From Eretmocerus hayati (taxonomy: Eukaryota; Arthropoda; Insecta; Hymenoptera; Aphelinidae): a stretch of DNA of 64,000 bases. The DNA is taken from contig CM056741.1 in the NCBI GenBank assembly GCA_029851415.1, forward strand, positions 176,807,021-176,871,020, given 5' to 3'. The notes beneath the pieces were generated by a model. That model saw only the letters and a list, made by a program, of their open reading frames with translations, made no database searches and was not told where the DNA came from. Both the position numbers and the translations under genes were made by a program. Positions 45,301-58,300 of the stretch are shown here, in pieces (position 1 is the first letter of the stretch; each line of letters starts with the position of its first letter).

Positions 45301-48300
45301 TCAAATTCCCGCGAAAGCTCTAAAACGTTTTAACCTTTTTTTTTTCTCTGTACTACCAAGCTTGCATCACGTACATGCATCGCCTCTTAACTCGCGCAAT
45401 TACGCTTTAGCACTTCTCTCATCTTTCTCTTTCCCTCGTTCTAATACTTTGGTAGTTGAGGTAGCAATATCAGTACAGAACTTTAGTAGAACTTACGCAG
45501 GTTTATGTATGGTAGTCTATGTGTGGTACTACAGAGAGGCCTGATTTCGAAGCGAACGATTGCCGCGGTATAACGACCCGCAGCATTGGTAGACCCTCCC
45601 GTATGTTGAAACACGCTCCAAATCGCTAAATGGCGAATTAACTGTGACCCAAAATCTCTTCTTGCCTATCACCAATTCACAGACACACACAGAGGTGTAG
45701 TATAATATATGTGTAGAGGAGGGCCTGGCGAGCTTTACCTCTAGAATTGGATTATTCTGGCCCGATGGCACGAATACTTGAGCGCATGCGTCCTACTCCA
45801 GTTTGAGCTTTCAATCCACTGTCTGTCTGTACAGGTGTGTGTGTGTGCATGTTGTGCTCATCGGTGTAATGGCTGGGTGAATCTCTCTATCCAACGTACA
45901 TTGGTTACCGATATCGGAGCTTTGCAAGCTCAATGATTGTGCTCCTGAGCGGCAGATGATACGATTTTGATGCTACTGTATTGGCACTGATAACTGGCCG
46001 TGATATTCAGTGCTGAAAGTGGAGGCCGGGAATTTAGTTTTTGGTATCTTTAGATAGGCAGATTTCTATGCGAGTTGGACGCTGAATATGAGACTGTTTC
46101 AAATTAGTCGGACGATTCTAACCCGCGCTCATTACAAGTGTAATTCCACATATGTAGACATGACCGAAATTCGATATTTGCGATAACTTTACTGGTGTGC
46201 TCACATCTTATAAACATCTGTGAAGATGTCAGAATTGTATACCGATATCAACAAAGTCTCCATATGATTCTGCTTTGTAGAAAAATAGAGAAAATCGGAA
46301 ATGTTCAATTTTGTAATTTTGAAACTTTTGGTCGTTTCAAAGCTCTTAATAGTTATTGACTTTTTTCGTGCCAGAAAAATTTCCAAGGCTGGGAAGTGGG
46401 ATTCAGAATGAGCGGGTGAAAGCTTTATTTCAGTGGCGTGAAAAAATAATGGTGACATTGCTCGTAATACCTGAAGTCCGATTCTACAGTCTATGTTGAT
46501 GTTTTCTAGCTGTTTCAAATAAAATTGTTGATGCGTTCGTTGCAGCAAAATTATACGTTGAGAAGGCAGACCTCGCACAATTCATTTTTTGAGCCAAGTG
46601 TAGGTTCTGAAGGGAGACATTAGTTTTAAAACTTGTGAATTTTTTTTATTATTTTCTCAGACCTGGACGCGCATGGATACTTTCAGACAAAATTATTTGT
46701 CTCGTGTCAGATACGAAACGGAATATTAGAATAATAATGATGATAGAGAATGATATGATATAATGATATAGAATAAAGAATAGACTAGATGATAACAATA
46801 AATAAGGGTGACTTGTTGATGATGCATGATCTTTCTTTAAACTTAGCAAAAACATTCCACATCACTTCTGGTATCTATGAAGATGTTATTTCTGTACTTT
46901 TTGATTTGAAGATTGATAACAAAGTCACTGAAAAACGGAGATAGCAAAGTACTGTAATTGACTACTTTTTAAAATGTTAATTTGATGTGGAAAATAAAGT
47001 CAACAAGACTGATTACATAATACGACGCAAGACATACGCTATGGCGAGCGCTATGGTTAGGTTCAAACGAGTGTTATCGAATTGCAGTTTGGAATTATGA
47101 TGTACAGCCTGTATTTCTCAAACTCCACTTATGGCATAGTTGCACGAGGTGCAACTAGCACAATTCATACAGAAAGTTTGAAAATGATTCGTAGAGATAT
47201 TATAATAGTCATAAAAAAAAGAACAATCCTAACTATGAGTATTGAATCTTTGAATTTTAGGATTGATTTGTAGTACTTGAATGTACTCATCTACCATAAG
47301 GTATACGAGACAAACAGTACCAAAACAGGCAAAGAAGAAATAACTATATCCTTCCAGTTCGGAAAGATGTTGAAAAATGAGATGTAGAGTCACAAATACA
47401 TCAACACATTTCACTCCATTAGCCCGTTGACTATTGATGGACAGTATATTGATGGACAAGCGCTTTTTTCGATATTTTGTGATAACGCTTGATGGAAGAA
47501 TTCGAAAAATCTGCAAAATATTCAGAAAATTTCTTGGACATTATGAAATATTTTGGCACAAGAATTACGTTTTAATAGTCGACCACTTTTGAGGAAAAAA
47601 ATAAAAATCGACAAATTTTCAAATTTCCAATTTTGCCATTTTTTGCAGTTTTGACATGCTTATTTGATGATTTGACCATCAGAAGGTGGTTGCGAGTGCC
47701 GGAAGTCACTTCTGAAGTCAACGGGTTAACATGTTCACTGTGACGGCAAAAATCAAGCCCGAGTCTTGTGTGCAATAAGCTGGAGATCCCCGGTGGGATC
47801 CATTGACTGAGATTTTAATAACCACCGCACACAGATTTTTCATATTCTTTCATTCACACAGTCAGTAATTCAGATAATATGAAATAATTATGGTTTTGAT
47901 CTTTTTTTTTTAGTTTGAATTACTTGCCTGAAAGGTTTTTTTTTGTTAACTCTCATCAAACCAGTCTGTATAAAGGATGCATCGGGGCAGAAATGTGAAA
48001 TTTCCGCACAGTTTTTCGATTTTTATCTTTCACACATAAGATGGAGAAATAAAATTTTCGAGAAAATTTCAATCAAAAAATGTTATATCCAAAATTACTC
48101 GAAAAACAAAGTATTACTCCAGAAGGGAAAGAATTATGAAACTTGCCGACTACGATGAAGTCATACAATTTTACATCCACAATTTACTTGCTCATCAGAA
48201 AACTCTTATGGATCATGTAAGCTCATTAATGAAATCATTGTTGAGCGCAAAAATCTAGAAGTTCGAGCAAGACTTCGCCGTCTAAGACAAGAAAGCTCGC

Positions 48301-48839
48301 TCGCCTGTAACACATACAACATTGCTATGCCTATTGTAGTGTGTTAGTTTGTTCGAGCAAAACCAGGTTAGATCGGAGGTCATTGCTTCACTCTATATAT
48401 CTATATATCTCTATACCGTGTAAAAGTGCATTAGGCCAAAGTAGAGCTTTTGCGCGAGGCCGAGTGCTTGATTGACGCGTCGCGGGATTCTTGCAAGCTT
48501 CCCGCCATTAGCTCATTGCCGTGGCGAGACACTATATACATGATCTGACCATAATAGTTGCCTATCCATTGTACGGTTTCTTCTTCTTCTTCTCTTGTTC
48601 TTTCGAGTCTTAACGTTAGTACTAGACTTAATTTTATTTGCATGACCTCGAATGGTGTCTCCTCTTAGCTGCACATGCCGATACTGATGATAGAAATTTG
48701 GATGTTCATTGATGTATCTGGAAGCATTGATCCGCGTTTGATGCGAAAAAGAAGGGGTTAGATCAGTATTTAGTCAGACATACACTCGATTTTGCAAGAA
48801 AAGTGGATTTCATGAGGTACACGTACTCTTTTTTGCGAC
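42357..48839. other. Long AT-rich intergenic region, no supported gene
   Basis: Contains a 14-G run at 42758-42771 beside CAAGGGCGGTCCCACAGACC (42713-42732), which resembles one end of a hAT-type element; no partner end was found. A TATA-like stretch and a GC-richer block occur around 44290-44420. The palindromic motif TTGCAAGCT recurs (43108, 45926, 48493). Open frames are below 130 codons and none has a recognisable domain. Confidence 0.4.
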
Positions 48840-50130
48840 CATCAGTGAGAATTCACTGAACTTCGATCAATTTCGGAAGTACTTTTACTGATTACTTTAG
48901 TGCGCGCATACCCTGTGGTTTCAGTGTTCACTGATGTCGCACTAAAACTTCAGCAACCTTGAAATCGGTCAGGACCTCGTCACTGAAGTTTCAGTGAACA
49001 TCACTGATGGATGAGTAAGACGATTCACTATTATTTTTAGTGCCTCGTGGGTCGCAGGAGATGATATTCGCTGGAGTTTCAGTGAGTACCACGGAAAGTT
49101 CCAGTATTCATGATATTTTTCGGCCCTCGAGGCACTGAAATTTTATTGAGCACCAATAAAGCTTCAGTGAATATCATGTACCGGGACCCTCAAGACACTG
49201 AAATTTCAGAGAATCCTATTAATGATTCATTAGTGATATTCATTAAAACTTCAGTGATCAGGACCCGTCCGACTCCCAAGATTACTGAAGTTTCAGTACG
49301 AATCTAGTGTACATCCACTGAGACTACAGTGTATATATGCACTGAAGTCGTCAGTCAAAGTAGTTCCGAGATTGAGTAAAGTTTAAAATTTCGCACTGAT
49401 GGGTGGCGTGGAATTAAGGCAGAGATGGTAAATTTAGGGCATTGGATTTTTTACTAATTGTGGGTGTCTTCTTTTGTTCTGTCGAGGATTTATTCGAGTG
49501 AAGAGTTGAAATAGAGATGAAAAAAGTATACCTCCGAATTAAAATAATTAAAAGCCCAGTCAAAATTTGTCCGTCAGCGTCTCGCGTCTCGGGTTGCCTA
49601 TCGGCAGGGGGTGAAGGGCGATGGGTGGCCGTATGGGTCATGGTTGGGTCATGGGTGGGTGGGTTGGTTGGTGGATGTATGGAGTGGAAATCACTAAACT
49701 TCAAGTGATACGTTTCACTGAATTTCAGTGGAAATTTCACTAAAAAATCAGTGAAAATTTCATTGAAAAATCAGTGAAAATTTCACTTAAATTTCAGTGG
49801 AAATTTCACTAAAAAATCAGTGGAAATTTCACTAAAATCCCAGTGGGAATTTCACTAATATTTCAGTGACAATCGCTTGAATTTGAGTGGAAGTTCTACT
49901 GAGATTTCAATGAAAATCGTTGAAAATCATTGAAAATTGTTCAAGTTTCAGTGAAACCTTCACTGAAATTCCTGTGGAAATTCCTAGAGTTTCAGTGAAA
50001 CTACATTTTCAGTGAAATTCCTGTGGAAATTTCTAGAGTTTCAGTGAAACTCTCACTGAAATTTCAGTGGAAATTTCTAGAGTTTCAGTGGAACTTCCAC
50101 TGAAATTTCAGCGAAAATTGCTCAAGTTTC
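48840..50130. repeat. Field of CACTGAAA/TTTCAGTG palindromic motifs
   Basis: Dozens of CACTG and CAGTG pentamers in TTTCAGTGGAAATTTCACTAA-like context on both strands. Spacing is loose before 49340 and dense, nearly tandem, from 49690 to 50110. A G/T-rich insert (GGGTGGGTGGGTTGG, about 49650) separates the two parts. Unit length is irregular (about 20-45 bp), so this is a cryptic palindromic repeat, not a strict satellite. No coding frame. Confidence 0.8.
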
Positions 50131-50557
50131 CACCGTCTATTAGATTCGAATAGTTGTCCATTTCAGTATAATCGCATCATCGGATGTAAATAACTATTTC
50201 GAAATTAGTGTATTGATTGAATCAAACGAGATGGGCAATAAGGGTATACATGTTATTCATTGCTGAAGAGAGAAATATCCTTCGTGATTAGTTTTTCATC
50301 CAGGTACAAATCATAAGTGGGATAGGATTCATAAGGCGAATAATCGTAGATTTCGCAATATCGTTTCAACAAATTAAATTAATTAAGCGAAATTTTCAGA
50401 TTCTTACTGGAGATTCAGGAACCTCACTATGCGCAACATTACACCAACTCAATAGTTCTCAATCACAGTTACTAGGTTACTTCAAGGAAATTATTTTTTC
50501 ATTACTCTAACCTAAAAATGCCGCATTTTAATAGGATTTTAGGGTTCTCGTAATGAA
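50131..50557. other. No gene recognised
   Basis: AT-rich spacer between the CACTG field and a foldback MITE. Confidence 0.4.
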
Positions 50558-50663
50558 ATAATATATCCGCACTTCGCTTGCAAGCTCATTTTGGGTACTA
50601 GAGGACATGTCTGTCCTAGTGCCCAAAATGGGCTACCGCGCTCAGTACGGAAATATACTATTT
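50558..50663. mobile_element. Short foldback MITE (AATATATNCGCAC family)
   Basis: ATAATATATCCGCAC on the left is mirrored by GTACGGAAATATACTATT on the right. The core hairpin is CATTTTGGGTACTAGAGGAC against GTCCTAGTGCCCAAAATG (50587-50630). Confidence 0.7.
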
Positions 50664-50694
50664 CCGAATCCACTGTATTATGAAATCTCAACGT

Positions 50695-50793
50695 TACATT
50701 GTTGAACTACAGAAGCATTTCAGGGGCTCATACCATATCAGAGACACTTCCAAGCCGGACGAGCGTTAGCGAGGTAGGCAATTACGTTAGTTA
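50695..50793. repeat. Dispersed repeat, second copy
   Basis: Similar to 22670-22765 in the same orientation: CTACANAAGCATTTCAGGGG, then CNAGNCGNACGAGCGNTAGC and GAGNAAGGCAAT. Confidence 0.65.
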
Positions 50794-53679
50794 ATCATTA
50801 GTTTCTCAAAAATAAAGTAGCGATTGGCTGTTTAAGATTGTATTCAGGGAGTTGGCAACATCAAAGAATACAAGTGTCAAATTTCATCACCATCATTATC
50901 ATCATCATGATGAGTGATGAGGAAATTGCAAGAGTGAGGAAAATTATAATTATCTGAGATCGACTTGGTAATCAGAATTTAAACACAAGAATGCGCTAAA
51001 AATCCATCTCTTTCTGTGCCCCTGAGTGAGACTCATCTCACGGTGAGCTTGTCAATAAAAATGAAAAATTCCTTTGAAAATGAACCAAAATTCATGTATA
51101 ATTCGATTTGCCATTCAATTGGATTTGTGTGGGACTAGTCCATCAGTCAACCCATATTCTGACATGGACTTTCAAGGGTTTGATGCTGGAAAGTATTCGA
51201 ATACATAATCCAAGAAATGCCGTGACTGGAAATATCTTGTTCAGAATTATTCAATTGTGCACACGCCATGGATCGAAGGAAAATTTGCCGGATAAAGCTT
51301 ACTGGGTCAACTGACAGCGAACAAATATCTTACTGACAAGTAAAACTTCAACTCTGACTACCAATTCGCTCTGATTGGCGATTACGTGTAGATGCAAAAT
51401 CCAGCCTGGCAGAGGTGACAATTGAAAATGAGCATTTTCATTATCGTGAATTGATGAAGGGACATTTCAGACTGCCAGTGTCCCTCATTTCTCCCAATAT
51501 CGACATCCAAATTCATAATCGCAAACGAGCAGTCACTCGATCATCATTATACAGTTAAGCACTAGATATAAATATACTTTCAGAATCCCTCAAAGTTTTC
51601 ATTCGTCGTTCAAAGTTTCCACTTTGAGTAATTGAGTGCCATTAATTAAGGCTCCCTCTCGTTGACCTGTTTATAACTTTGAGATTTGCCAAGGCTTGAA
51701 TGAGGTCAGTTTTGTGCGAATAATAGTCCCAGATTCACTAATCGAAATTGTATAAACTGTATTTTGAGGTTTTATCAGTTTAATTAATGTGAATGATGAT
51801 ATAATCGGGGATAATGCACACAGATTCTGAATTTATAGGTAAGAGGTAAACTGATAATGAGCTTTCAGAGCTTTGATTAATCAACATTACTCTGATCATA
51901 TATGTTATAAGGATAAGGGATGATTTATGCCCTACTGATTCATTCCCCATACAAGTTAATAGGCTCGGTAATAGGTATACATCTCTGTCATATTCTGACG
52001 ATTATAGCACACAGATCGTTGAGTATTTTCATTCAAAATGATGTTGGGTCATCATTTTGATGTTCACATCCAACCTAAAAAGAGCTTAATTTGGTATTCC
52101 TTTCTCATAGAGTATGAGATATATATCTTCAAGAGAAAATTCATCCAAATCTACAGAAAAATTTAAGCCCACGATCCACCAGCGTATATGTTTATGGAAT
52201 ATTTCTCATCTCTCTGAATCGTTGACCTATGTATAAAGAGACCGGATTTTTGAGAGCACCGGCAGGACCCACTAATGGTTCCCGCTTGTCATTTTCCGTA
52301 GGCTGAAGATTTTCATCTAATGGGTAAAAAAAATTTTGCGGGACCCACCGGTTGGTCCCGTTGCACACAAATGTGGAATTGCAATTTCTGGCTTCGCAAC
52401 AAACAAGTTGAAGTAGTGTCCACAGAAATTTCTTAAGAATTTTGCTAAAATGTCCTCGAGCTTTTTGACGTCGCAACATCAGTTCATAACAAACTATTGC
52501 TTCAGATAAGCAGAAGACAGAATTCCAGATCGAATAAAGTAAGATTCAACCAACCACAACAAAGACATTAGTAACTAGTCCAACTCCATCGCAATATTCC
52601 ACCATTCCAAGACGATATTCCCCAGCTCCCAAAGGATTCATTCCAGCGTAATAAACTTGCAAGCTCTCCTACGAACAATGTCCATCGTAACTGTCTCATT
52701 GCAAAATCCACCGCACGAACGCCACCGTTCAATGTTACAATTCTGCCGAGTATCATTGCGCACCACAACTTGCACGACGGAAATTCAACTAAAGCTCTAC
52801 CATATACAGGTATAATCTGTCCAAGTTTAAGCTCGCTCTACGGGGTAGCCGCAAGCTCGCTCTGGGGATGAATTGTAACGGTCTGCAACTGCATAATAAT
52901 AATAATTCTGCAAGCTCCAGTTTCAGATGGTATCCGACTCATGCTGGATTGTATTCTTGGTTTCAATAGATCTGTGTGTGTGTGTGTGTGTGTGTGTTTG
53001 AGATCTAGGGGTTGAAAATTGGAAGTGGGTCGCGACCCGTCGTATATCGTCTTGATCCTGGCACCGATGAACTAGATCTGGAAGGCGTTGCGAGCTTTTC
53101 TCACGGTATAATACGAGTGTCTATGTATATAGTGTGCAAGAAAAGAGACGGAGCTTGCGCGCGAGGTCGTGACCCAGTCTCCATATTTTTCTCTCGGCGC
53201 TGTGGCAGAGGCTGAGCTCGTTTTGGTCATTCTTTTTTTGGGTTGGGTTTGAGGAAATGAAATATTTGTCACAGGATGTGCAGTTGTCGCAGTTTTTTTT
53301 TCGATACGAGTTTTGTACAATGGTATATCGAGCTTTCACTAGTTCAATATCGGAATGATGATGCATGATTTCATTTGAAACTGGTGTGAATAGGTGAGAT
53401 TGATGGTCGAAGAATTCTTCAGTAATCTATAGTGCACGCAAAGATTTAGCAATCGCCAACGAAATTATTCAGTACTGACATCATAGAGACATATTGAAAA
53501 TATGTTCAACATCGAACGTTGATGAAGAAATGATATTTATCCTCAATGTTTGGAAATGATCATTGGTAGAAATTTCATCTGAAAATTTTCCTCCAAAGAA
53601 TGAAAGATAGGAATTTTTAACTCTATCTAAAGAGATTTCTCTCGTCTGTGAATAATTCTCAAAGTTTGAAACAAACTTA
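50794..53679. other. No gene recognised; (TG)n at 52972-52997
   Basis: AT-rich with a perfect TG microsatellite of about 26 bp. Around 52250-52380 a possible short foldback pairs GGACCCAC with inverted GTGGGTCC-like sequence. Nothing coding is supported. Confidence 0.4.
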
Positions 53680-54430
53680 CAGTGGGTCTGAAAGGCGAAA
53701 AAGTTGAAGGTTTAGTAAAAAATATCAATCCTGTAGGATGTGATTCCAGGCACGCCCAAAATCATTTTTCAAAAATTCAAAGATGTTCAAAATTTTTCGT
53801 CGTAGATTTTGGAACAAAGTCATCCTTTCCGATTGTTCCAGTATGAACGATAGGTGAAAATTGCCTACATCGCGGTTTCTCGTCTCTTTCGTGGTTTTTA
53901 CGTCATAAGTCGGAAGGGATGACTTTTATCAAAAAACGCGTGGAATAGTTTTTTGTAGATCCTTCAAAAATCTACTAGAGTATGAGTCTACATTTATCTA
54001 GGGATGAGAAATAGCCACTTTGAGATTCTCAGATGAAAGACAAATATCACTGGAGCTTCGTAAATCCTTGCACTTTATCCTGAAGTGTTTCCAGTACCCA
54101 AAGTGGATCCAATTCTTCCATATATGTAGGCAATTCATTTCGTGGATTTCTAAGGAATCCACAAAAAACTATCATACAAAATTTTTGATCAAACGTATCC
54201 TTTCTGACTTACGACGGATAAACCACGGAAAAGACAGAAAATCGCAAGAGATACAATTTTTTACCTGTATCGTTCATATGGAAAAATCAAGAGAATGACT
54301 TTATTTTAATATCTATTGACGAGAGATATGAATTCTTCTTAGAAAATGATCCTGAGGGGTGCCTAAAATCATACCCTACAAGAACCATTTAAAACCTGAA
54401 CTTTCAACTCTCGCCTTTCAGACCCACCAC
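53680..54430. mobile_element. Foldback element, 750 bp
   Basis: GTGGGTCTGAAAGGCGA at 53682 is mirrored at 54427. The arms continue through AGTTGAA, AATCNTNTAGG and GGCACGCCCAAAATCAT. Inner sequences around 53820-53935 and 54120-54230 (TTGCCTACAT, TCGTGGNTTT, AAGTCGGAAGGGATG) also pair. Confidence 0.8.
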
Positions 54431-55364
54431 GAACCATGGACGGATCTTGATTTTTGAAATATTAGTAAATGGATTAATTTCTCATGAGATGTGAATTCTA
54501 TATGTATGGGCATTTCGATTAACGGTTTTCAAACTCAATTCGTTTGTGAGCTGACAAAATATTCTCAAAATGACATGTAGTGAAAGCCCATTACGGCATA
54601 ACTTTTTACCAAGGTTTGCGGGGAAAGTTGTACGTAGACTCGCTGGTGGAAGCATTCATAATCAGTTTTGGGATCTATTCGGCAGTGACTGAATTGAGTT
54701 TCACGGACATATTATTCTTAAGATAATTCTACTTGCTATCCATTGAATTGGGATTCAGTAATTTTCCTCAGAAAATTAACGTTTTATTAGATTAAATGAA
54801 AGGAACGCTTATAATATCCATTTCGTACTTGTACAAAGTAATGAAAGAAAATTTCCATGAAAATTCCTGTCTATTAACAAAAAAGAGTTCTTCCCGTCGC
54901 CACAACGGATTTGTTCTAGAGAGTATGAGGAAGATGATATCATCCGATGTGAAAAATTCTAGCCTTGGATTTCTATTGTTTTGAAATTAAGAGTTCACAT
55001 CGTATTAGATCAGGAATATATTTTCTTATACTCGTGTATAGACCAAAAATAGTGTGTAAATCAATTTGGATGAAGATCCCACCTCGATTACAATTTGTGA
55101 GCGAACCTGAATATTAGAAATGAAATTTTCTGTGCTCTACATGTGAGATGAAACAAAGACCTGATCTTAGAAGGAATTTTCATCAGTTCATCAATCTGTA
55201 CTTTTCTGAGTTTTATATCGATCGAAAAATGTTGACATACCAGAAAATTCTGCCACACCGAATTTTACTCATTTCATCAAGAAAAATTCACCAACGTACT
55301 TTACTTTCCTTGCATCATCCATATCAACCTTGACTGAGTATCCATCAATCCATACATCTTAATA
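54431..55364. other. No gene recognised
   Basis: AT-rich, nothing supported. Confidence 0.4.
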
Positions 55365-55598
55365 CTTTTCAGTACACTTGCATCGAAAGCCTGTGGTTTC
55401 CGCCCCGATGCCGGGGCGGAAAATCCCGCATTGCCGCCCAGGGTAGAAAACGACTGAGCATGCGCATCAGACCTCGGGCTGCGCCCTCGGTCTGCTACAA
55501 TGCGTGTTCCGACGTTTTCTAACCTGTGCGGCGGTGCGGGATTTTGCCCCGAAATCGTGTCGGAAACCATAGAATTTCGATGAAAGTGTACTGAAAAG
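55365..55598. mobile_element. GC-rich foldback MITE
   Basis: CTTTTCAGTACACTT (55365) is mirrored by AAGTGTACTGAAAAG (to 55598). The arms continue through CATCGAAA and GTGGTTTCCG. The interior is GC-rich with CCGCCCCGATGCCGGGGCGG palindromes, in sharp contrast with the AT-rich surroundings. Confidence 0.8.
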
Positions 55599-55599
55599 C

Positions 55600-55739
55600 A
55601 CTATACGCACCTCGGGACGAAAGCAACCCATTGCGGCCACGGGTATGCCGCCCTCGCCTGGCGGCTCGTGCGGCAACTCACCCGGGCCGCAATGTGTCAC
55701 TTTCGGCCCCTCGCGGACGCAGGTGCGTAATATACTATT
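55600..55739. mobile_element. Adjacent GC-rich foldback MITE
   Basis: ACTATACGCACCT on the left is mirrored by AGGTGCGTAATATACTATT on the right. The interior CCCATTGCGGCC pairs with GGCCGCAATG. The ends belong with the 34679 and 50558 elements. Confidence 0.7.
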
Positions 55740-56857
55740 TCAGCCCGCTTTCAAGACATCCACGCCCAAATTTCGCCCCACCCACTCATCGAACAATATA
55801 CGTAACGATCGGTTTCCAATGACCGCGTTTAAAATTTCACGCAATAGCTCCCATTATATCAACTATGCGTCAGTTGGCAACAGTATCCGCAGTTGTATTA
55901 GATAGAGTATCATATATATGTGTATGTAATGGGTCGACTGCAGTAGAAGCGAAATGGAGCATGGCAAAAGAGCTTGCAGAGCTTGCAGCCATTTCGGGAC
56001 AAGAGGCTGCGGCGAAGGCTGACACATTCTGGGAAAAATAGGTACACCAGTGAGAGAGTCTCTGCGCCGCCAGTACGGGTTGCCTTGCAAGCTTTTATAT
56101 ACTTTGAGTATGTATGTATATATAGAGCTTGCGGGGAAAATTTTTGGCTCTGCGGTTGCAAAGGAAACGTTACTGCCGAACTGTGGAGGGAGATGATAGC
56201 TATACTCTGCCCGTACCCCGAGTTTGGTCGATGAAGCTCAACATCGTATCCTACATACCTATATATTTTTGTGAAAGGGCTCCGACGACCTAGTAACCTA
56301 CTCCGTATAGAGACCGCAAGCTCTCGAAGTTCGTTTTCAAACTGTTGGTGGATTCCGAATTTTTTGAAATTTTGGGATTTATGTTGAGAAAACTTCTATT
56401 CGTGGAAGATGAGAAAATTACTTGGCTAGTTTGTGTTTTATTGGATTGTCGAGATAAAGCTCATGCTTAGAATGTGATCCTTACTCATTGCAAATGGAAT
56501 ATTCTAGATGTAAAAGGGGTGGAGCAGTTACTGGGTCGGTCGGTATGCCATTCCAAAAGCGCCAGTGTTATCGGCTTGCAAGAGAGTGGTTATTGCGAGC
56601 TGCGGATTCAGCCCCAGGCAAACGGTTGCTCACTGAACAAAGTGTTTGCAAGCTTGGTGGATTTTCTTTTACAATTTTTGGTTTTTAGTACCTATGAATG
56701 TGCAGTCCTTACCATCAGTAGTACTGCTTACCATAACATGTTTTTGAAGTTTTTTATTCACAAATGTATTATTGGGCAGAGTCTTGAATCGAATGTAGTC
56801 AGGAACGGGAGTGATTTTGTTTTTCACAAAATCAAATTCGCTGCTGTTTTTTAATTA
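55740..56857. other. No gene recognised; TTGCAAGCT motifs
   Basis: Includes several GCTTGCAAGCT-like motifs (55975, 56087, 56128, 56574, 56645). Two overlapping plus frames at 56474-56854 have no domain. Confidence 0.35.
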
Positions 56858-57569
56858 AGGTAAGTGTGCCTAATATGCCCCCACTCAAGTTCTCGAATGT
56901 ACTCCGCCGCAGACCTTGCCACGCATTTCTTTCATATTTGTTATGTTAAAATATGAAAAAACAAACGTTCTAGACCGATCCCAAGTGACCCGCGCATTTC
57001 TTGGAACGGAAAAAAATGATTTTTGGTAATTTTGACTTGTTTTTTATGAGTCCCCAGAAGTTGCGCGAAAAAAATGAGCATAACCAATCTCCACGTACCT
57101 TAGCTAATATTTTTTGTTCTTGTCTCAACTTCAAAATCTCTTTTGCAGAATTGCAAAATTTAATTTTTTACTAATACTATTCAGATATTACCAAGAAAAG
57201 TGCAGTGTTCCTAATTTGCCCGCATAGTCTTTTTTTTAAACTCGTCCCTCACTCCATCAAAATTCATCAATTCAACTCAAATAGTTCCGAAGGCGGTAGA
57301 AAAAGCTACAAAATGAGCTAAATTACGTCTCATTGGGTGGTCTGGGAGCCGACATATCCCGATTTTATAAAAAACGCGTATAATTTCATGGAAATAGGCC
57401 TCTTTTTCACTCGGGGGCGAATTAGGAACACACTGTCAAAATCTCGCAAAAAAATTTCTTATGCAAAAATCAAGATAACTTGGCTTCAACTTGTCAAAAT
57501 CATACGTATTTCAGCTCATTTCAGGGGTCTTGAAACAAAGTAGTGGGGGCAAATTAGGCACACTTACCT
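56858..57569. mobile_element. Non-autonomous TA-target DNA transposon, copy 2
   Basis: Inverted ends AGGTAAGTGTGCCTAAT then (A/T)TGCCCCCAC, flanked by TA on both sides (56856-56857, 57570-57571). Length 712 bp. Internal blocks match copy 1 at 23429-24263. Ends differ from copy 1 at several positions (GTGCCTAAT versus GTACCCAAC), so they are sister subfamilies. Confidence 0.85.
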
Positions 57570-58148
57570 TACTAATTCCAGACTGAATCAATCCGCTAAA
57601 TCTTAGCCATAAGGGATGAAGTAGCTCTTCCATGAATTCTCGAGAAAGTTACGAAGTTCAGCAAGCACTTAGTTCTATCGAAATAATAATACTGCACTCA
57701 TCGAATGGCTGGATATTTCAGAAGTAGGGATATCATTGTTATGTATCATTTAGCTCCAGATCCGACTATTTGCATGAGAATTTATTGTTCTTCAGTCTTG
57801 GTTTCCACTAGGAGAGAGTAACTGTTCAACAAAAGAAGTGTGTTCTCAACCAATTCAGGGATCATGACCGACGTGACAAGTATTAAAATGTTCATACCTC
57901 AGAGATTCATTTTTCACAAGGATCTACTCAACTTTTCGGAATTATTCCTCGTCCACCTCAAAATAGAGTTGAACTTGTGTTTGCCATCAATTTTTCCAGA
58001 AATGTATTGATCCACAAGAATTTGAATTCCTACAGTTTCAACAGTACTTACGGTTAGCTCGTCAAGAGTTCCTAGATCAGATGAATGCATGCTTTGATTG
58101 TTTATCTGTATGACAACAGTTTTATCACTGTTTGAGATGTATTTAAAA
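57570..58148. other. No gene recognised
   Basis: AT-rich, nothing supported. Confidence 0.4.
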
Positions 58149-58300
58149 CAGGGGCGGATCCAGGGCGCGGTAGGAGCCACTGACCCCCCCCCCCCTCCCC
58201 GGAGAAAAATAAATTTCCATGAGCAACATAGGCACCACGAGAGCGACCGAAAAATTCCGCGAATCCCCCCAGACTGGTTCTTGGATTCATCCCTGAATCA
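58149..58300 (+). mobile_element. Possible hAT-type element end with poly(C)
   Basis: ACAGGGGCGGATCCAGGGC followed by GAGCCACTGA and a run of 12 C matches the look of hAT-type ends common in animal genomes. The reciprocal end was not found, so this is a fragment or the wrong family. Confidence 0.35.
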
